DNA of 64,000 bases from JAFAMS01 sp049520515 (GCA_049520515.1 JBEKPS010000001.1:62001-126000), one strand, 5' to 3'; positions 51,821-61,386 are shown, counted from the stretch's first letter. Program-made: numbers and translations. Notes: generated from the sequence alone by a model not told the origin.

Positions 51821-52843
51821 GTGCTGCTGCTCGGCATTGAAACGTCGTGCGACGACACGGCGACCGCGATCGTTCGCGACGGAACGAACGTGCTTTCAAA
51901 CGTCTCGACAAACCAAGACGAGTTTCACGCGCGCTACGGCGGGATCGTCCCGGAAATCGCGAGCCGGCGACACACCGCGTTGCTCTCGGCTGCGATCGAA
52001 GATGCGCTCGACCGCGCGAACACATCGCTCGAGAACCTCGACGGCATTGCGGTAACCTCCGGTCCTGGATTGATCGGGAGCCTGGTCGTCGGCGTTGCTG
52101 CTGCCAAAGCGCTCGCGTTCGGAATCGAGAAGCCACTGTATGCCGTCAATCATTTACATGGCCACATCTTCGCGGCGTTTCTCGACGACGCCGAAACGCC
52201 GCGCTATCCGTTCCTTGCGCTGCTCGTCTCCGGCGGGCATTCGCAGCTCGTTGCGGTCGAGAGCCCGCTTGAGATGCGCATCTTAGGAAAGACGCGCGAC
52301 GATGCGGCCGGCGAAGCGTTCGATAAGACCGCACGTCTGCTCGGACTTTCGTATCCCGGCGGCCCGCAGCTGGATGCCCTTGCGCGCGAAGGCGATCCGA
52401 ATGCGATTCGCTTTCCCCGCCACCGCCCCGATCCGGGAACACTCGATCTTTCGTTTTCGGGGCTAAAAACGTCGGTACGCTATTTTCTCGAGTCGGATCG
52501 CGGAAAAAGCGCACGACCGGCGGACGTGGCGGCCTCGTTTCAGGCCGCGGTCGTCGACATGCTAATCGACCGATTGAATCGTGTCATCACGCAGGAGCGC
52601 TTCGAGCTTGCAGTCCTTTCGGGCGGCGTCGCAGCAAATTCGGCGCTGCAACGTGCGTTCCGCGCCTGGGGTGAACGCAACGGCATCCCAACCGTCGTTC
52701 CCCCGCTGCGCTACTGCACGGACAATGCTGCGATGATCGCGGCGGCGGCGGATCGTCAGGGTGAGGCCGTACGCAGCGACCCCGAAACGCTCAGCGCCAA
52801 TCCGAACCTTCCGTTTATCTTTCCGCAAATATCCGGCGAATAG
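51821..52843 (+). CDS. tsaD: tRNA N6-adenosine threonylcarbamoyltransferase
   Basis: 340 residues. Starts GIETSCDDTA, with metal-binding HLHGH at 111-115, LVSGGHSQLV, GEAFDKTARLLGL and a C-terminal YCTDNAAMIAAA; all are diagnostic of TsaD/Kae1/YgjD. It makes t6A at position 37 of ANN-decoding tRNAs. GTG start 51821 lies just after sixA. Its end overlaps the convergent purN end by 29 bases. Confidence 0.97.
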   Translation: MLLLGIETSCDDTATAIVRDGTNVLSNVSTNQDEFHARYGGIVPEIASRRHTALLSAAIEDALDRANTSLENLDGIAVTSGPGLIGSLVVGVAAAKALAFGIEKPLYAVNHLHGHIFAAFLDDAETPRYPFLALLVSGGHSQLVAVESPLEMRILGKTRDDAAGEAFDKTARLLGLSYPGGPQLDALAREGDPNAIRFPRHRPDPGTLDLSFSGLKTSVRYFLESDRGKSARPADVAASFQAAVVDMLIDRLNRVITQERFELAVLSGGVAANSALQRAFRAWGERNGIPTVVPPLRYCTDNAAMIAAAADRQGEAVRSDPETLSANPNLPFIFPQISGE

Positions 52844-53957
52844 CGCCGATGATCATCTTGTGCTCGAAGGGGTGAAGCGCTTCGAGTGCGGTCGCTTCAT
52901 CTTCTTCGAGGAGCGGCAGCGGTGCGCGCATGAGAACCGCGCCGCGATCGACGTCGTGCGTAACGTAGTGGGCGCTCGCACCGTACCAGGGTGATTTTGC
53001 TTGCAGCGCATCGCGGATCGCGTGGGCTCCGCGAAACGCTGGGATCGTCTGACCATCCGGCATCGTAATCTCTTCGGCACTCGGATCATGCGGCAGGAAG
53101 GCAGGGTGAATATTCACCGTTTGCGGTAGGCGCGTGAAAAAATCAGGCGAGACCAAGTGCATCCATCCAAGCATCAAGATCAGCTCGGGCTGCGTGCGCT
53201 CGATGACCTCGATCAACTCCGCATCGTAACGCTCGCGCGACGTCGTTTTACGATCCCATACGTGCACGTGCACGGGAATCTCTGCGCGTTTGGCGCGCTC
53301 GATCGCGAAGGCATCCGCGCGGTTGACGACCAGCGCTTCTACATCGATCCCCAGGCCTTCCGGGAGCGCATCGATGACGGCTTGGAAATTCGTACCGGCA
53401 CCCGACGCCATGACCGTCGTTCGAAGACTGCGCAGATCACGGTCCATCGAAATCCGCTCGACGACCTTACCGCCCGTTGTTCTCGCAAAGAGATCGTAGA
53501 GGGGTTCGGTGACGCAGCCAATCAGCGCTTGACGATAGCCGCTTTCACGCATCTTGCCAAGCGCAATCGCAATCAAATCCGGCTGCAGCCGCTCGCGCTG
53601 ATGCGATTGCATGATTCCGACCGGACCGAAGAGGCCGACGTCCGGACGCTTTTCCCACTCGCGCAGCCAATAAAATCGAAGCCCGCGCGCACCATAGCCC
53701 GCAAACCCGACAGGCTGGTTATCGCCATCCTGTGTCATGATTATCGCCGAACCGGCGGCCGTTTCACTCGACCACGTCCCGTTGAATACCAAATCGATCC
53801 AGGAAAGGTAACGTTCGCCGACCTGCGGCGCGTCGATGATGTTGTAGCCGCGTTCCCGTACGCGCGCGAGCGCATTTTGCGTCGCATGCTGCGAAAAACG
53901 CTCGTCGAGATCGACTAAAAGATTGACGAACTCGTGCGAGGGATCGTTATCGCTCAC
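52815..53957 (-). CDS. purN: GNAT-like domain fused to phosphoribosylglycinamide formyltransferase
   Basis: 380 residues against about 200 for normal PurN. Residues 1-175 resemble a GNAT acetyltransferase (IIMTQDGDNQPVGFAGYG strand pair, RERLQPDLIAIALGKMRESGYRQALIG as the CoA-helix region), with no clear acceptor-site motif. PurN begins at about 180: SGAGTN (185-190), catalytic Asn282 and His284 in VNIHPAFLP, Asp in HDVDRG near 335. It transfers formate from formyl-THF to GAR in purine synthesis. Its start overlaps the purM end on the same strand, forming purM-purN. Confidence 0.88.
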   Translation of the reverse strand: MSDNDPSHEFVNLLVDLDERFSQHATQNALARVRERGYNIIDAPQVGERYLSWIDLVFNGTWSSETAAGSAIIMTQDGDNQPVGFAGYGARGLRFYWLREWEKRPDVGLFGPVGIMQSHQRERLQPDLIAIALGKMRESGYRQALIGCVTEPLYDLFARTTGGKVVERISMDRDLRSLRTTVMASGAGTNFQAVIDALPEGLGIDVEALVVNRADAFAIERAKRAEIPVHVHVWDRKTTSRERYDAELIEVIERTQPELILMLGWMHLVSPDFFTRLPQTVNIHPAFLPHDPSAEEITMPDGQTIPAFRGAHAIRDALQAKSPWYGASAHYVTHDVDRGAVLMRAPLPLLEEDEATALEALHPFEHKMIIGAIRRIFAER

Positions 53958-54981
53958 GCGCGGGATGCACCACGACCGCGGGCTCGCCTTCGCTTCGCGC
54001 TTCGATCCAGCCGGCGACGAACGCGCCGGGCGCGGCCGCGAGCGCTCGCGGCGCCTCGCTGAGCGCGACGGTCAGCGTGTATCCGATCCCCATGTTGAAG
54101 GTGCGATAGCGATCTTCATGACTGAGATTTCCGCGGCGCACAAGTTCGCGCATCAGGGGCGGAACTTGCCAGCGCGTTTGTTCGAAGATCGCCTTGCACG
54201 ATGCGGGAAGCGTCCGCGGGACGTTCTCGAGCAAACCGCCGCCCGTAATATGCGACATCGCTTTGACGTGCGCGACCGCGCGAATCGCTTTGACCGTCTG
54301 CAGATACGACGGATGCGGCGCGAGTAATGCGTCAGCGAACGTCACACTGGTCTCGGGAAGCAGCGCGCCCCATTCATCTTCGGGCACGAGCGTACGCGCA
54401 AGCGAATATCCGTTCGTATGCAAACCGATCGCAGGGAGCGCGAGAATCGCATCGCCCGGCGCGACACTTTCGGTCTTTGGGAGATCTGCCAGGCGAACGA
54501 TACCGACGATCGTTCCGGCAAGATCGAATTCACCGGGCTTGTAGAGGCCGGGCATTTCGGCAGTCTCGCCGCCGAGCAACGCCGTCTGGTTCTCGCGGCA
54601 CGCTTGATGGATGCCGCCCACGATCTCACCCGCCATTTCGGGGACGAGCTTTCCGACCGCAACATAATCAAGGAAGAACAACGGCGTCGCGTTCGCAACC
54701 AAAATGTCGTTGACGCAGTGGTTAACCAGATCGGCGCCGACCGAATTGTAGCGCCGGAGAATCGCTGCGATGAGGATCTTCGTTCCGACTCCGTCCGTCG
54801 ACGCAACGAGCGCCTGCTCTGGGTCGCCGGGTAGGCGAAAGAGGCCGTTAAATGCGCCCAGCTCCCCAATCTGATCGGGGTGCTTCCAGGCTCCCGTCAG
54901 CGCTTTGTAGAGCGAAACCGCGGCGTTCCCGGCGGAAATATCGACGCCCGCCGCGGCGTACGCATCGGTTGCGCGATCCAT
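53947..54981 (-). CDS. purM: Phosphoribosylformylglycinamidine cyclo-ligase
   Basis: About 344 residues from ATG 54981 (MDRATDAYAAAGVDISAGN matches the PurM start). ASTDGVGTKI, NDILVANATPLFFLDYVA, GGETAEMPG, GLHTNGYSLAR and HITGGGLLENVPR are all standard PurM segments. It closes the imidazole ring to AIR using ATP. An ATG at 55023 would extend it to within 2 bases of overlapping the divergent pepA start; neither start has a strong ribosome site. It overlaps purN downstream by 11 bases. Confidence 0.96.
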   Translation of the reverse strand: MDRATDAYAAAGVDISAGNAAVSLYKALTGAWKHPDQIGELGAFNGLFRLPGDPEQALVASTDGVGTKILIAAILRRYNSVGADLVNHCVNDILVANATPLFFLDYVAVGKLVPEMAGEIVGGIHQACRENQTALLGGETAEMPGLYKPGEFDLAGTIVGIVRLADLPKTESVAPGDAILALPAIGLHTNGYSLARTLVPEDEWGALLPETSVTFADALLAPHPSYLQTVKAIRAVAHVKAMSHITGGGLLENVPRTLPASCKAIFEQTRWQVPPLMRELVRRGNLSHEDRYRTFNMGIGYTLTVALSEAPRALAAAPGAFVAGWIEARSEGEPAVVVHPARER

Positions 54982-55021
54982 CAGCCAGGGCTTCGCTTCG
55001 ACCGGCACAAACGACTGCCGC

Positions 55022-56563
55022 ATGCAAGTAACGGTTTCGGGTGACCTGGCGCGGAGCGTTTCCTCCGGCGCCCTTGTGGTCCCAGTCTTCTCCGATAAAA
55101 AACTCGAAGGCGCAGCCGCGGACGTCGATCCGAAGCTCGGCGGTGTCATCGCAGCGGCGCTCGCCGACGGTGAGCATCAAGGTAAAAACAACGAAGTCGC
55201 GCTCTTCCATACGGCCGGCACAACCGATTTGGGCGTGCGTCGCGTGCTTGTCATTGGCCTGGGCGATCGCAACAAATTCGAGCCGTGGCATCTCGCGCAC
55301 TACGCGGGAACCGCCGTGCGGTACTTGGGCAAGCGCAACGTCCACGACATCGCAATCACGCTCCCCTATGAAGTGAAAGATGCAGCGATTGCGGCGTCCT
55401 TCTTAGTGGAGGGCGCGTTTGTTGCGACGATCGACACGACAATCTACCGGAAAGAACAAGAGCGTCCGATCGACGTGCGAAATCTCACGATCGTCGCGGG
55501 CGCACTCGATCGTAATGCGCTGACCGCGGGCGCGAAGCACGGACAAATCATCGGTAAGTCCGTGAACTTCACGCGCCGGCTCGCGCTGACGCCCGGGAAT
55601 GACATGACGCCGCGCGTCCTCGCCGACCGCGCCGAAGAGGTCGCGAAGAAAAACGATCTTAGTTTCGATGCGCTCGACGAAGACCGGATGAAAGATTTCG
55701 GCATGGGCGCGCTCCTCGGGGTCTCGCAGGGAAGCTCCCAGCCCGCTCGTTTGATCGTGATGACGTACGAAGGCGATCCCAGCTCCAAAGAGCGTCTCGC
55801 GCTCGTCGGCAAAGGCATCACGTTCGATAGCGGCGGCATCTCGCTCAAGCCGCCCGAGAACATGCACGAGATGAAGTACGACATGAGCGGCGGCGCAGCC
55901 GTGATCGGCGCGATGCGCGCGATCGGAAAGCTGCGTCCGAAGATCAACGTCATCGGAATCGTACCGGCCAGCGAAAATCTCCCCGGCCCCGATGCAACAA
56001 AGCCCGGCGACATCCATCGCGCGATGAACGGTAAGACGATCGAGATCATCAACACCGACGCCGAAGGCCGTTTGATTCTCGCGGACGCGCTTGTGTACGC
56101 GACGGCGAAACTCGGCGCGACGCGACTGATCGATTGCGCGACCCTGACCGGCGCAATGGTCATCTCGCTCGGCCACAGCGCCGCCGGCGCGATGAGCAAC
56201 GACGACGCGTTCGTCGATGCGTTTCTCGAGGTCGCGAACAAGACGGGCGAGCGTTACTGGCGTCTTCCGCTCTACGACGATTATCTCACCGCGATGAAGA
56301 GCGAGATCGCCGACCTGAAGAACACGGGCGGACGTGCGGCCGGAAGCCTCACCGCCGGAGCGTTCTTACGCGAATTCGTCGACGGCAAGCCTTGGATTCA
56401 TCTCGATATCGCCGGTACGGCGTACGTCGAGAAAGAGCAATCCTATCAAGCCAAGGGTCCGACCGGATTGCCGCTTCGCGCGCTCGTCGCGTTTGTCGAA
56501 GCCGCCGCGACCGAAAGCGCGCCCAAAGAGCAGACGTTCGAACAGATCCCGATCTCGGTTTAG
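55022..56563 (+). CDS. pepA: Leucyl aminopeptidase (M17)
   Basis: 513 residues. The C-terminal catalytic part has VGKGITFDSGGISLKP (Lys264, Asp269), KYDMSGGA (Asp287) and the M17 signature NTDAEGR at 344-350 with the metal-binding Asp and Glu and catalytic Arg. It removes N-terminal residues from peptides using two metal ions, in the cytoplasm. Its start is divergent from purM with almost no intergenic DNA, so promoters must overlap coding sequence. Confidence 0.95.
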   Translation: MQVTVSGDLARSVSSGALVVPVFSDKKLEGAAADVDPKLGGVIAAALADGEHQGKNNEVALFHTAGTTDLGVRRVLVIGLGDRNKFEPWHLAHYAGTAVRYLGKRNVHDIAITLPYEVKDAAIAASFLVEGAFVATIDTTIYRKEQERPIDVRNLTIVAGALDRNALTAGAKHGQIIGKSVNFTRRLALTPGNDMTPRVLADRAEEVAKKNDLSFDALDEDRMKDFGMGALLGVSQGSSQPARLIVMTYEGDPSSKERLALVGKGITFDSGGISLKPPENMHEMKYDMSGGAAVIGAMRAIGKLRPKINVIGIVPASENLPGPDATKPGDIHRAMNGKTIEIINTDAEGRLILADALVYATAKLGATRLIDCATLTGAMVISLGHSAAGAMSNDDAFVDAFLEVANKTGERYWRLPLYDDYLTAMKSEIADLKNTGGRAAGSLTAGAFLREFVDGKPWIHLDIAGTAYVEKEQSYQAKGPTGLPLRALVAFVEAAATESAPKEQTFEQIPISV

Positions 56564-57456
56564 GTCTTCGGCAACTCGTAATCAGCCCAGGTTTCGAGTA
56601 GCCGCATGACCGCAGAAAAATCCGCGTCCTCGCCAAGCTGAGACTTCGCAAGCATCCAATTCTCCTCAGCTTGCGCGAGGACCGGAGCCGGAACATCGAG
56701 CTCGCGTGCAAGACGCGCGGCGATGGAGATGTCTTTCGATATCAAGCGCATGCTGAAGCCGTAATCGAAGGTTCGCGGCAGCACGCTCATCACGATCTTC
56801 GTGTCGAGCGCGTTCGTTTGTCCGGAGCTCGTTTTGATCACATCGACCATCGTCTGCAGATCGAGCCCGGATTTGGCGCCGATCAAGAGCGCTTCACAGG
56901 TCGCCCACAACGATACGCCCGAGAGAAAGTTGTTGAGTGCCTTGAGCGTGTGTCCGCTGCCGACGGCGCCGACGTGCCGGATGGTACTGCACATCAACGC
57001 CAAGAGTGGACTGTAACGCTCGAACAACTTCTCGTCACCGCCGACCATCGTCGTGAGCTTCGCACCCTTCGCGCCGCGCACGCCGCCGCTCACCGGTGCA
57101 TCGATCAGCGGGATGCCAAGCTCGTACAGCTCGGCGGCAAGCCGCTTCGTCGCCGTCGGAGCCGCGCTCGTCATTTCGATGACGATCGAGCGCTTGCGCT
57201 TCCCGATCGCGCCGCCGGTTCCGAGTAAGGCTTCGCGAACGTGTTTGTCCGCCGGCAACATCGTGATGACGACGTCGCCCGGAAGATCAGCCGCGCTCGT
57301 CGCGGTCGGGACGCCGCGCGCTGCAAAAGGCTCGAGTGCGCGTTCCGAGAGATCCGCAACTGCGAGCTGCACGCCGGCATCGAGTAGATGCGTTGCCATC
57401 GGGCCGCCCATATTCCCGGCCCCGATGAAGAGAACGCTCTCGCCGGTTAGGCTCAT
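56560..57456 (-). CDS. 3-hydroxyisobutyrate-dehydrogenase-family oxidoreductase
   Basis: 298 residues. Rossmann motif GAGNMG at 12-17, SGG (DAPVSGG, near 120) and catalytic Lys172 in GHTLKALNNFL, the usual set for beta-hydroxyacid dehydrogenases (HIBADH, tartronate semialdehyde reductase, etc.). NAD(P) specificity and substrate are not clear; pairing with the uronate-dehydrogenase-like gene (4-base overlap) suggests a hydroxy-acid step in sugar-acid metabolism. Confidence 0.9.
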   Translation of the reverse strand: MSLTGESVLFIGAGNMGGPMATHLLDAGVQLAVADLSERALEPFAARGVPTATSAADLPGDVVITMLPADKHVREALLGTGGAIGKRKRSIVIEMTSAAPTATKRLAAELYELGIPLIDAPVSGGVRGAKGAKLTTMVGGDEKLFERYSPLLALMCSTIRHVGAVGSGHTLKALNNFLSGVSLWATCEALLIGAKSGLDLQTMVDVIKTSSGQTNALDTKIVMSVLPRTFDYGFSMRLISKDISIAARLARELDVPAPVLAQAEENWMLAKSQLGEDADFSAVMRLLETWADYELPKT

Positions 57457-58205
57457 TTCACGCCGTCAACCGGCCAAAATCCATACAGGGTGCGGCCGGC
57501 CTCGAGATCCCAAAACCGCGTGGCATTGTCGCTGACGCCGTAAACGACGCCATACGGAACGTTGCGCGAAATAATCGCGCGTACGAGCCCCGCCAAATCG
57601 CGATGTGACATCCAAATCGCACGCATTCGCCGGCGCTTGTCTTCGTCGCTGATGTTGAGCCACGTGGCTTCATTCTTCACGTCGCCAGGCGTCGGCGTAT
57701 CTTCTGTGCGAATGCCGCCGATGCGAAGACATGCAACTTGCATGCCGTATTCATCGGAATAATAGCGGCCGAGATTTTCGCCGAAGCACTTCCACACGCC
57801 GTAGAGCCCATCGGGACGGAACGGTGTCGTGTTGGTCAGCAGCGTTCCGCTCGCAGGCTCGTAAACGCCCGGTGCAAGATCCGCTTCGTACATGCCGACC
57901 GCATGATTCGAGCTTGCGAAGATCAGGCGTTTGCAACCAACGCGCCGCGCCGCTTCGAAAGCGTTATACGTGCCTTCCAAATTCTCGCGCGTCTCTTCCC
58001 ACGATGCCTTCACCTTGACGACTCCGGCCAGATGAATCAGCGTCTCACAACCTTTGATCGCCCGCTCCAGCTCGTCGAGCTTGAGGACGTCGACTGCTGA
58101 AGGTACGCCCGTAATGTCGATGCGCACGACGTCGTTATCGCGCGCCAAATCCTCGCAGAGGCGGGTACCAATGGTACCCGCCGCGCCCGTGACCGCAATC
58201 TTCAT
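57453..58205 (-). CDS. NAD-dependent epimerase/dehydratase, uronate-dehydrogenase-like
   Basis: 250 residues, extended SDR: GAAGTIG at 7-13, FASSNHAVGMY as the catalytic Ser region, and Tyr135-x3-Lys139 in YGVWK. This combination matches uronate dehydrogenases (oxidising glucuronate or galacturonate to the aldarolactone). It overlaps purF upstream (ATGA) and the HIBADH-like gene downstream, so all three share a transcript. Confidence 0.85.
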   Translation of the reverse strand: MKIAVTGAAGTIGTRLCEDLARDNDVVRIDITGVPSAVDVLKLDELERAIKGCETLIHLAGVVKVKASWEETRENLEGTYNAFEAARRVGCKRLIFASSNHAVGMYEADLAPGVYEPASGTLLTNTTPFRPDGLYGVWKCFGENLGRYYSDEYGMQVACLRIGGIRTEDTPTPGDVKNEATWLNISDEDKRRRMRAIWMSHRDLAGLVRAIISRNVPYGVVYGVSDNATRFWDLEAGRTLYGFWPVDGVK

Positions 58206-59575
58206 ACCGCGGTCAGTTCAGGAATCCGCGGATACTTCCCGTTCAGGCAGCCGAGACAAAATTCGCCGGCGCCGCGGCCCGTCGCCGCTACGAGTCCTTC
58301 GATACTAAGATACTTGAGCGAGTCCGCGCCGATCTTCTCGCGGATCTGTTCAACGGTCAGATTTGCAGCAATCAACTCTTCGTGCGTTGCCATGTCCACA
58401 CCGAGATAACATGGGTTGATGATCGGCGGCGACGTGACACGCACGTGCACTTCGGTTGCTCCGGAGTCGCGCAGCAGCTTGACGATGCGCGGCGTCGTTG
58501 TTGCGCGCACGATCGAGTCGTCAACGACGACGACACGATGGCCGCTGAGGTTCTCGAGTATTGGGTTGAACTTCAGTGCGACGCCTTGGCTGCGCAGACT
58601 TTGATCCGGAGAGATGAACGTACGTCCGATGTAGCGGTTCTTGATCAAGCCCTCGACGTACGGAAGTCCGGACTCCGTTGCGTACCCAATGCCGCCGGGA
58701 ATTGCGCTGTCCGGTACGGCCATGACCACGTCAGCATCGGCGGGATGCTCGCGGGCGAGCTGGCGGCCGAGCTCGTGACGCGCCTTATAGATCGAGCGGC
58801 CCGACAATTTCGAATCGGGTCGTGCAAAATAAATGTATTCGAAAACGCACAGTGCCGGCGGCTCTTCGCGTCCAGTCATATGCGAGTGCAAACCGCCATC
58901 CGCATCGATGTGCACGATCTCGCCGGGCTCGATCTCGCGCACGAACGTCGCACCGACCGTCGCCAGCGCGCACGTTTCCGAAGCGATAATGTAGCCGCCC
59001 TCCTCGAATTTTCCAAGGCAAAGCGGGCGAATTCCCCACGCGTCGCGGAAACCGAACAGCTCGCGTTCCGTACCGATGACGCACGAGTAGGCGCCGTCGG
59101 CGCGCGACATGACGTCGGCGATGCGCTCGACCATCGAGGCTTGATTACCGTCGACGATCGACTTTGCGAAGACTTCGGAATCGCTGGTCGCTACCAGCGT
59201 GAGCTCCGGCGAAAGCTGGGATCGCAACTCGTCGTCGTTGGTGAGATTGCCATTGTGCGCGAAGACGAACTCGCCGATCGTGCTTTTTTCGAGCAGCGGC
59301 TGTGCGTTCACGACGATCGATCCGCCGCTGGTTGAATAGCGCGTGTGACCGACGGCCAAATAGCCGGTGAGCTTTGCGAGAATATCTTCATCGAAGATCG
59401 CTCCGACCAAGCCCATCTCGGCGTGTGAGAGCATTTTGCCGCCGTCGGAGACGGCGATTCCCGCGGATTCCTGACCGCGGTGCTGCAGCGCGTACAGAGC
59501 AAAATAGGCGATCCGCGCTGCGTCTCGCCCGGGTGCGAATACGCCTACCACGCCGCACATATCTTCAGGCTTCAA
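58202..59575 (-). CDS. purF: Amidophosphoribosyltransferase
   Basis: 457 residues. N-terminal Ntn glutaminase domain with nucleophile Cys7 (CGVVGVF) after a possible six-residue propeptide, or directly if ATG 59560 is used; ALQHRGQESAGIA follows. The PRTase part has VVVVDDSIVRATT, the PRPP-binding loop, and C-terminal CLNGKYP with Cys residues that may bind an Fe-S cluster as in Bacillus-type PurF. First committed step of purine synthesis, making phosphoribosylamine. Its stop overlaps the uronate-dehydrogenase-like gene. Confidence 0.96.
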   Translation of the reverse strand: MKPEDMCGVVGVFAPGRDAARIAYFALYALQHRGQESAGIAVSDGGKMLSHAEMGLVGAIFDEDILAKLTGYLAVGHTRYSTSGGSIVVNAQPLLEKSTIGEFVFAHNGNLTNDDELRSQLSPELTLVATSDSEVFAKSIVDGNQASMVERIADVMSRADGAYSCVIGTERELFGFRDAWGIRPLCLGKFEEGGYIIASETCALATVGATFVREIEPGEIVHIDADGGLHSHMTGREEPPALCVFEYIYFARPDSKLSGRSIYKARHELGRQLAREHPADADVVMAVPDSAIPGGIGYATESGLPYVEGLIKNRYIGRTFISPDQSLRSQGVALKFNPILENLSGHRVVVVDDSIVRATTTPRIVKLLRDSGATEVHVRVTSPPIINPCYLGVDMATHEELIAANLTVEQIREKIGADSLKYLSIEGLVAATGRGAGEFCLGCLNGKYPRIPELTAV

Positions 59576-59617
59576 GACCCCGGGGCACGAGTCCCGGGTT
59601 ACGGTTGGGTTGTCGAG

Positions 59618-60289
59618 CTAGTCGCGGCTCCGGCGCATTCCCATCAGCTGGAGCAACGCCATGAAGATGTTGATTGCGTCGAGATAGATCGAGATCGCGA
59701 GATCGACCGCCGTAAAGCCGCCACCGCCGGCGCGAATTCGTGCGAAGTCGATGAGCGTCAGCAGCGTGAAGACGCCGAGCACCATCCAGTCGTACACCGC
59801 CGGCTGAATAAAGTGGAAGAAAATCGAGACGAGACCGACGATCACGAGCGCGATCAACGCGCCGAATGCAATCGACGACAAGCGGCGCCAATCGAAGCTA
59901 AACGTATACGCGATCAAACCGAGGCACACCATGCCGAGCGCCGTCGTCGCGGCTGCATCGAAAACGACGTCCGGACCGACCGTCGCCACGTAACGCGAGA
60001 TCGTCGGCGCAAGGCCAATTCCCCATAAGAACGTGAAGACGTAGAACAGCAGCAGTGCCAGCCCTTGATTCTTGCGTACCGCCTGCATGACAAAGATGAG
60101 CACGAAGCCGGCGATCATTGCGAACATCCCGATGCCCGGCGAAACGGCTTGGAACATGTACGCGGCGAGCGCGGTGAAGATGAAACCGACGCCGGTGATC
60201 CCGAGGACCTGGCCAAGAAGGCCTGCGCTCGAGACTGCGTAACCCGGCGGCTGATATGTCGGACGCTGTTGCTGCTGCTGTAGAAACAT
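59618..60289 (-). CDS. Bax inhibitor-1/YccA family membrane protein
   Basis: 223 residues. A Gln-rich N-terminus (QQQQQRPTYQPPGY) is followed by seven hydrophobic segments with family features GFIFTALAAYM, FYVFTFLWGIGLAPT, and a C-terminal DFARIR ... ISIYLDAINIFMALLQLMG in which Asp residues in the last helices form the pH/Ca2+ sensor of BI-1 proteins. Probably a calcium-leak or stress protein. A Shine-Dalgarno sequence (AAAGGATCG) precedes the ATG. Confidence 0.92.
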   Translation of the reverse strand: MFLQQQQQRPTYQPPGYAVSSAGLLGQVLGITGVGFIFTALAAYMFQAVSPGIGMFAMIAGFVLIFVMQAVRKNQGLALLLFYVFTFLWGIGLAPTISRYVATVGPDVVFDAAATTALGMVCLGLIAYTFSFDWRRLSSIAFGALIALVIVGLVSIFFHFIQPAVYDWMVLGVFTLLTLIDFARIRAGGGGFTAVDLAISIYLDAINIFMALLQLMGMRRSRD

Positions 60290-60332
60290 CTCGATCCTTT
60301 CTACCCGGCCGATTCCTCGGGGGTTACGGAGG

Positions 60333-60977
60333 GTGACCCGGGGCGACTTTCTGGCCGGAGCCGCCGCGATAGCGGCCGCGCCGGGAGCCGTGGGGCAGCA
60401 GCTTCGATTCGAACTCTACGCCAGCTACTACTCGCGGCAGCTCCAAATCGTCCCGGCCATCGACCCGCAGGTCTTCGTCTCCGACCCAAGCGTCCTTGTC
60501 GGCGGCATCGGGCTCCAGAGCATCGAGCACGTTGCCGGCCTGCGGGCCCTCAAGCTCGACGACCCCGACCTGCCGCTCTTTACGGCCGAGGGAGCACACA
60601 TGGCCTTCACCAGCAAGCGCTGGATCGCAGCGAGCGGCACCGGTAAGCTCGTCGATCACGGCGACGGCGCGCAGCGCATTGCGCTCTCGTTCGAGGGTCT
60701 TGTCGTCTTCGGCAGCTACTCGCTGTTCAAGCACGTCGTCGGCGCATCGGGAATGGCGCTCGTTCCGCTCGACGGAACCGGACGCACGAGCGCATTCACG
60801 GCCGACGCCGGCGGATCCGCGAAGCTCGAGGTGCGCACGCCCCAACCGCTCGATCTTCACGGCGCAATCACGCTCGTCTACAACAGCGACGGAAAACCGC
60901 ATCGCGATTTGCCGGGACCGATCGGCTTAACTGCGCACGATCACTTGATCGCAACGCTCGGTGATCAACCGGCCTGA
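60333..60977 (+). CDS. Exported protein, function unknown
   Basis: 214 residues from GTG 60333. The N-terminus VTRGDFLAGAAAIAAAPGAVG looks like a short Tat- or Sec-type signal (Arg then hydrophobic Ala-rich stretch). The mature chain is beta-rich with DPQVFVSDPSVLVGG, SGTGKLVDHGDG and NSDGKPHRDLPGP segments; no family recognised. It is convergent with the ArsR gene, overlapping its end by 13 bases. Confidence 0.65.
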   Translation: MTRGDFLAGAAAIAAAPGAVGQQLRFELYASYYSRQLQIVPAIDPQVFVSDPSVLVGGIGLQSIEHVAGLRALKLDDPDLPLFTAEGAHMAFTSKRWIAASGTGKLVDHGDGAQRIALSFEGLVVFGSYSLFKHVVGASGMALVPLDGTGRTSAFTADAGGSAKLEVRTPQPLDLHGAITLVYNSDGKPHRDLPGPIGLTAHDHLIATLGDQPA

Positions 60978-61297
60978 CGCGAAGCTTGCCGCAGATCGTC
61001 GATTTCGGTTTGGACGCTGACCAGCTGATTCTCGAAAATCTCGCGCGCAGAATCCAGTAAGCGCCAGATCGCCGGATCGCTGATCTGATAACGGATCGTC
61101 GTCCCGCTGCGCTGCGTCACGACAAAACGTCGCGAGCGCAGTACCGCTAATTGTTGCGAGAGCGTTGACTGCTCAACTCCCAATCGCTCGCGCAACTCGT
61201 TCACGCTTACCGGTCCTTGCCGGAGCGCTTCCAGTACGCGTATGCGGAGCGGGTGAGCAAGAGCTTTGAAAAACTCCGCTTGGAAGGAATATCGCAT
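60965..61297 (-). CDS. ArsR-family HTH regulator
   Basis: 110 residues from ATG 61297. Winged helix: KALAHPLRIRVLEAL, then VNELRERLGVEQSTLSQQLAVLRSRRFV, the recognition helix and wing (RSGTTIRYQISDP). No Cys or His metal-binding cluster, so it is probably not a classical metal sensor. A longer frame to 61348 is open. Its own start codon lies inside a perfect inverted repeat that could be an autoregulatory operator. Confidence 0.9.
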   Translation of the reverse strand: MRYSFQAEFFKALAHPLRIRVLEALRQGPVSVNELRERLGVEQSTLSQQLAVLRSRRFVVTQRSGTTIRYQISDPAIWRLLDSAREIFENQLVSVQTEIDDLRQASRQAG

Positions 61298-61309
61298 TAT
61301 TGTGATATT
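61288..61309. promoter_or_regulatory. Possible ArsR operator AATATC-N10-GATATT
   Basis: Perfect 6-bp inverted repeat spaced by 10 bases (one helical turn), overlapping the ArsR ATG and the start of the gap to the divergent 120-residue gene. Position and AT content fit a bound repressor blocking its own gene. Confidence 0.45.
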
Positions 61310-61386
61310 ACTATATTGCCCGGAAAAATTCCGGCCACCTTCCTCCAACCGGCCTACGGCTTATACCCTGGGCGTTTTACTCACGG

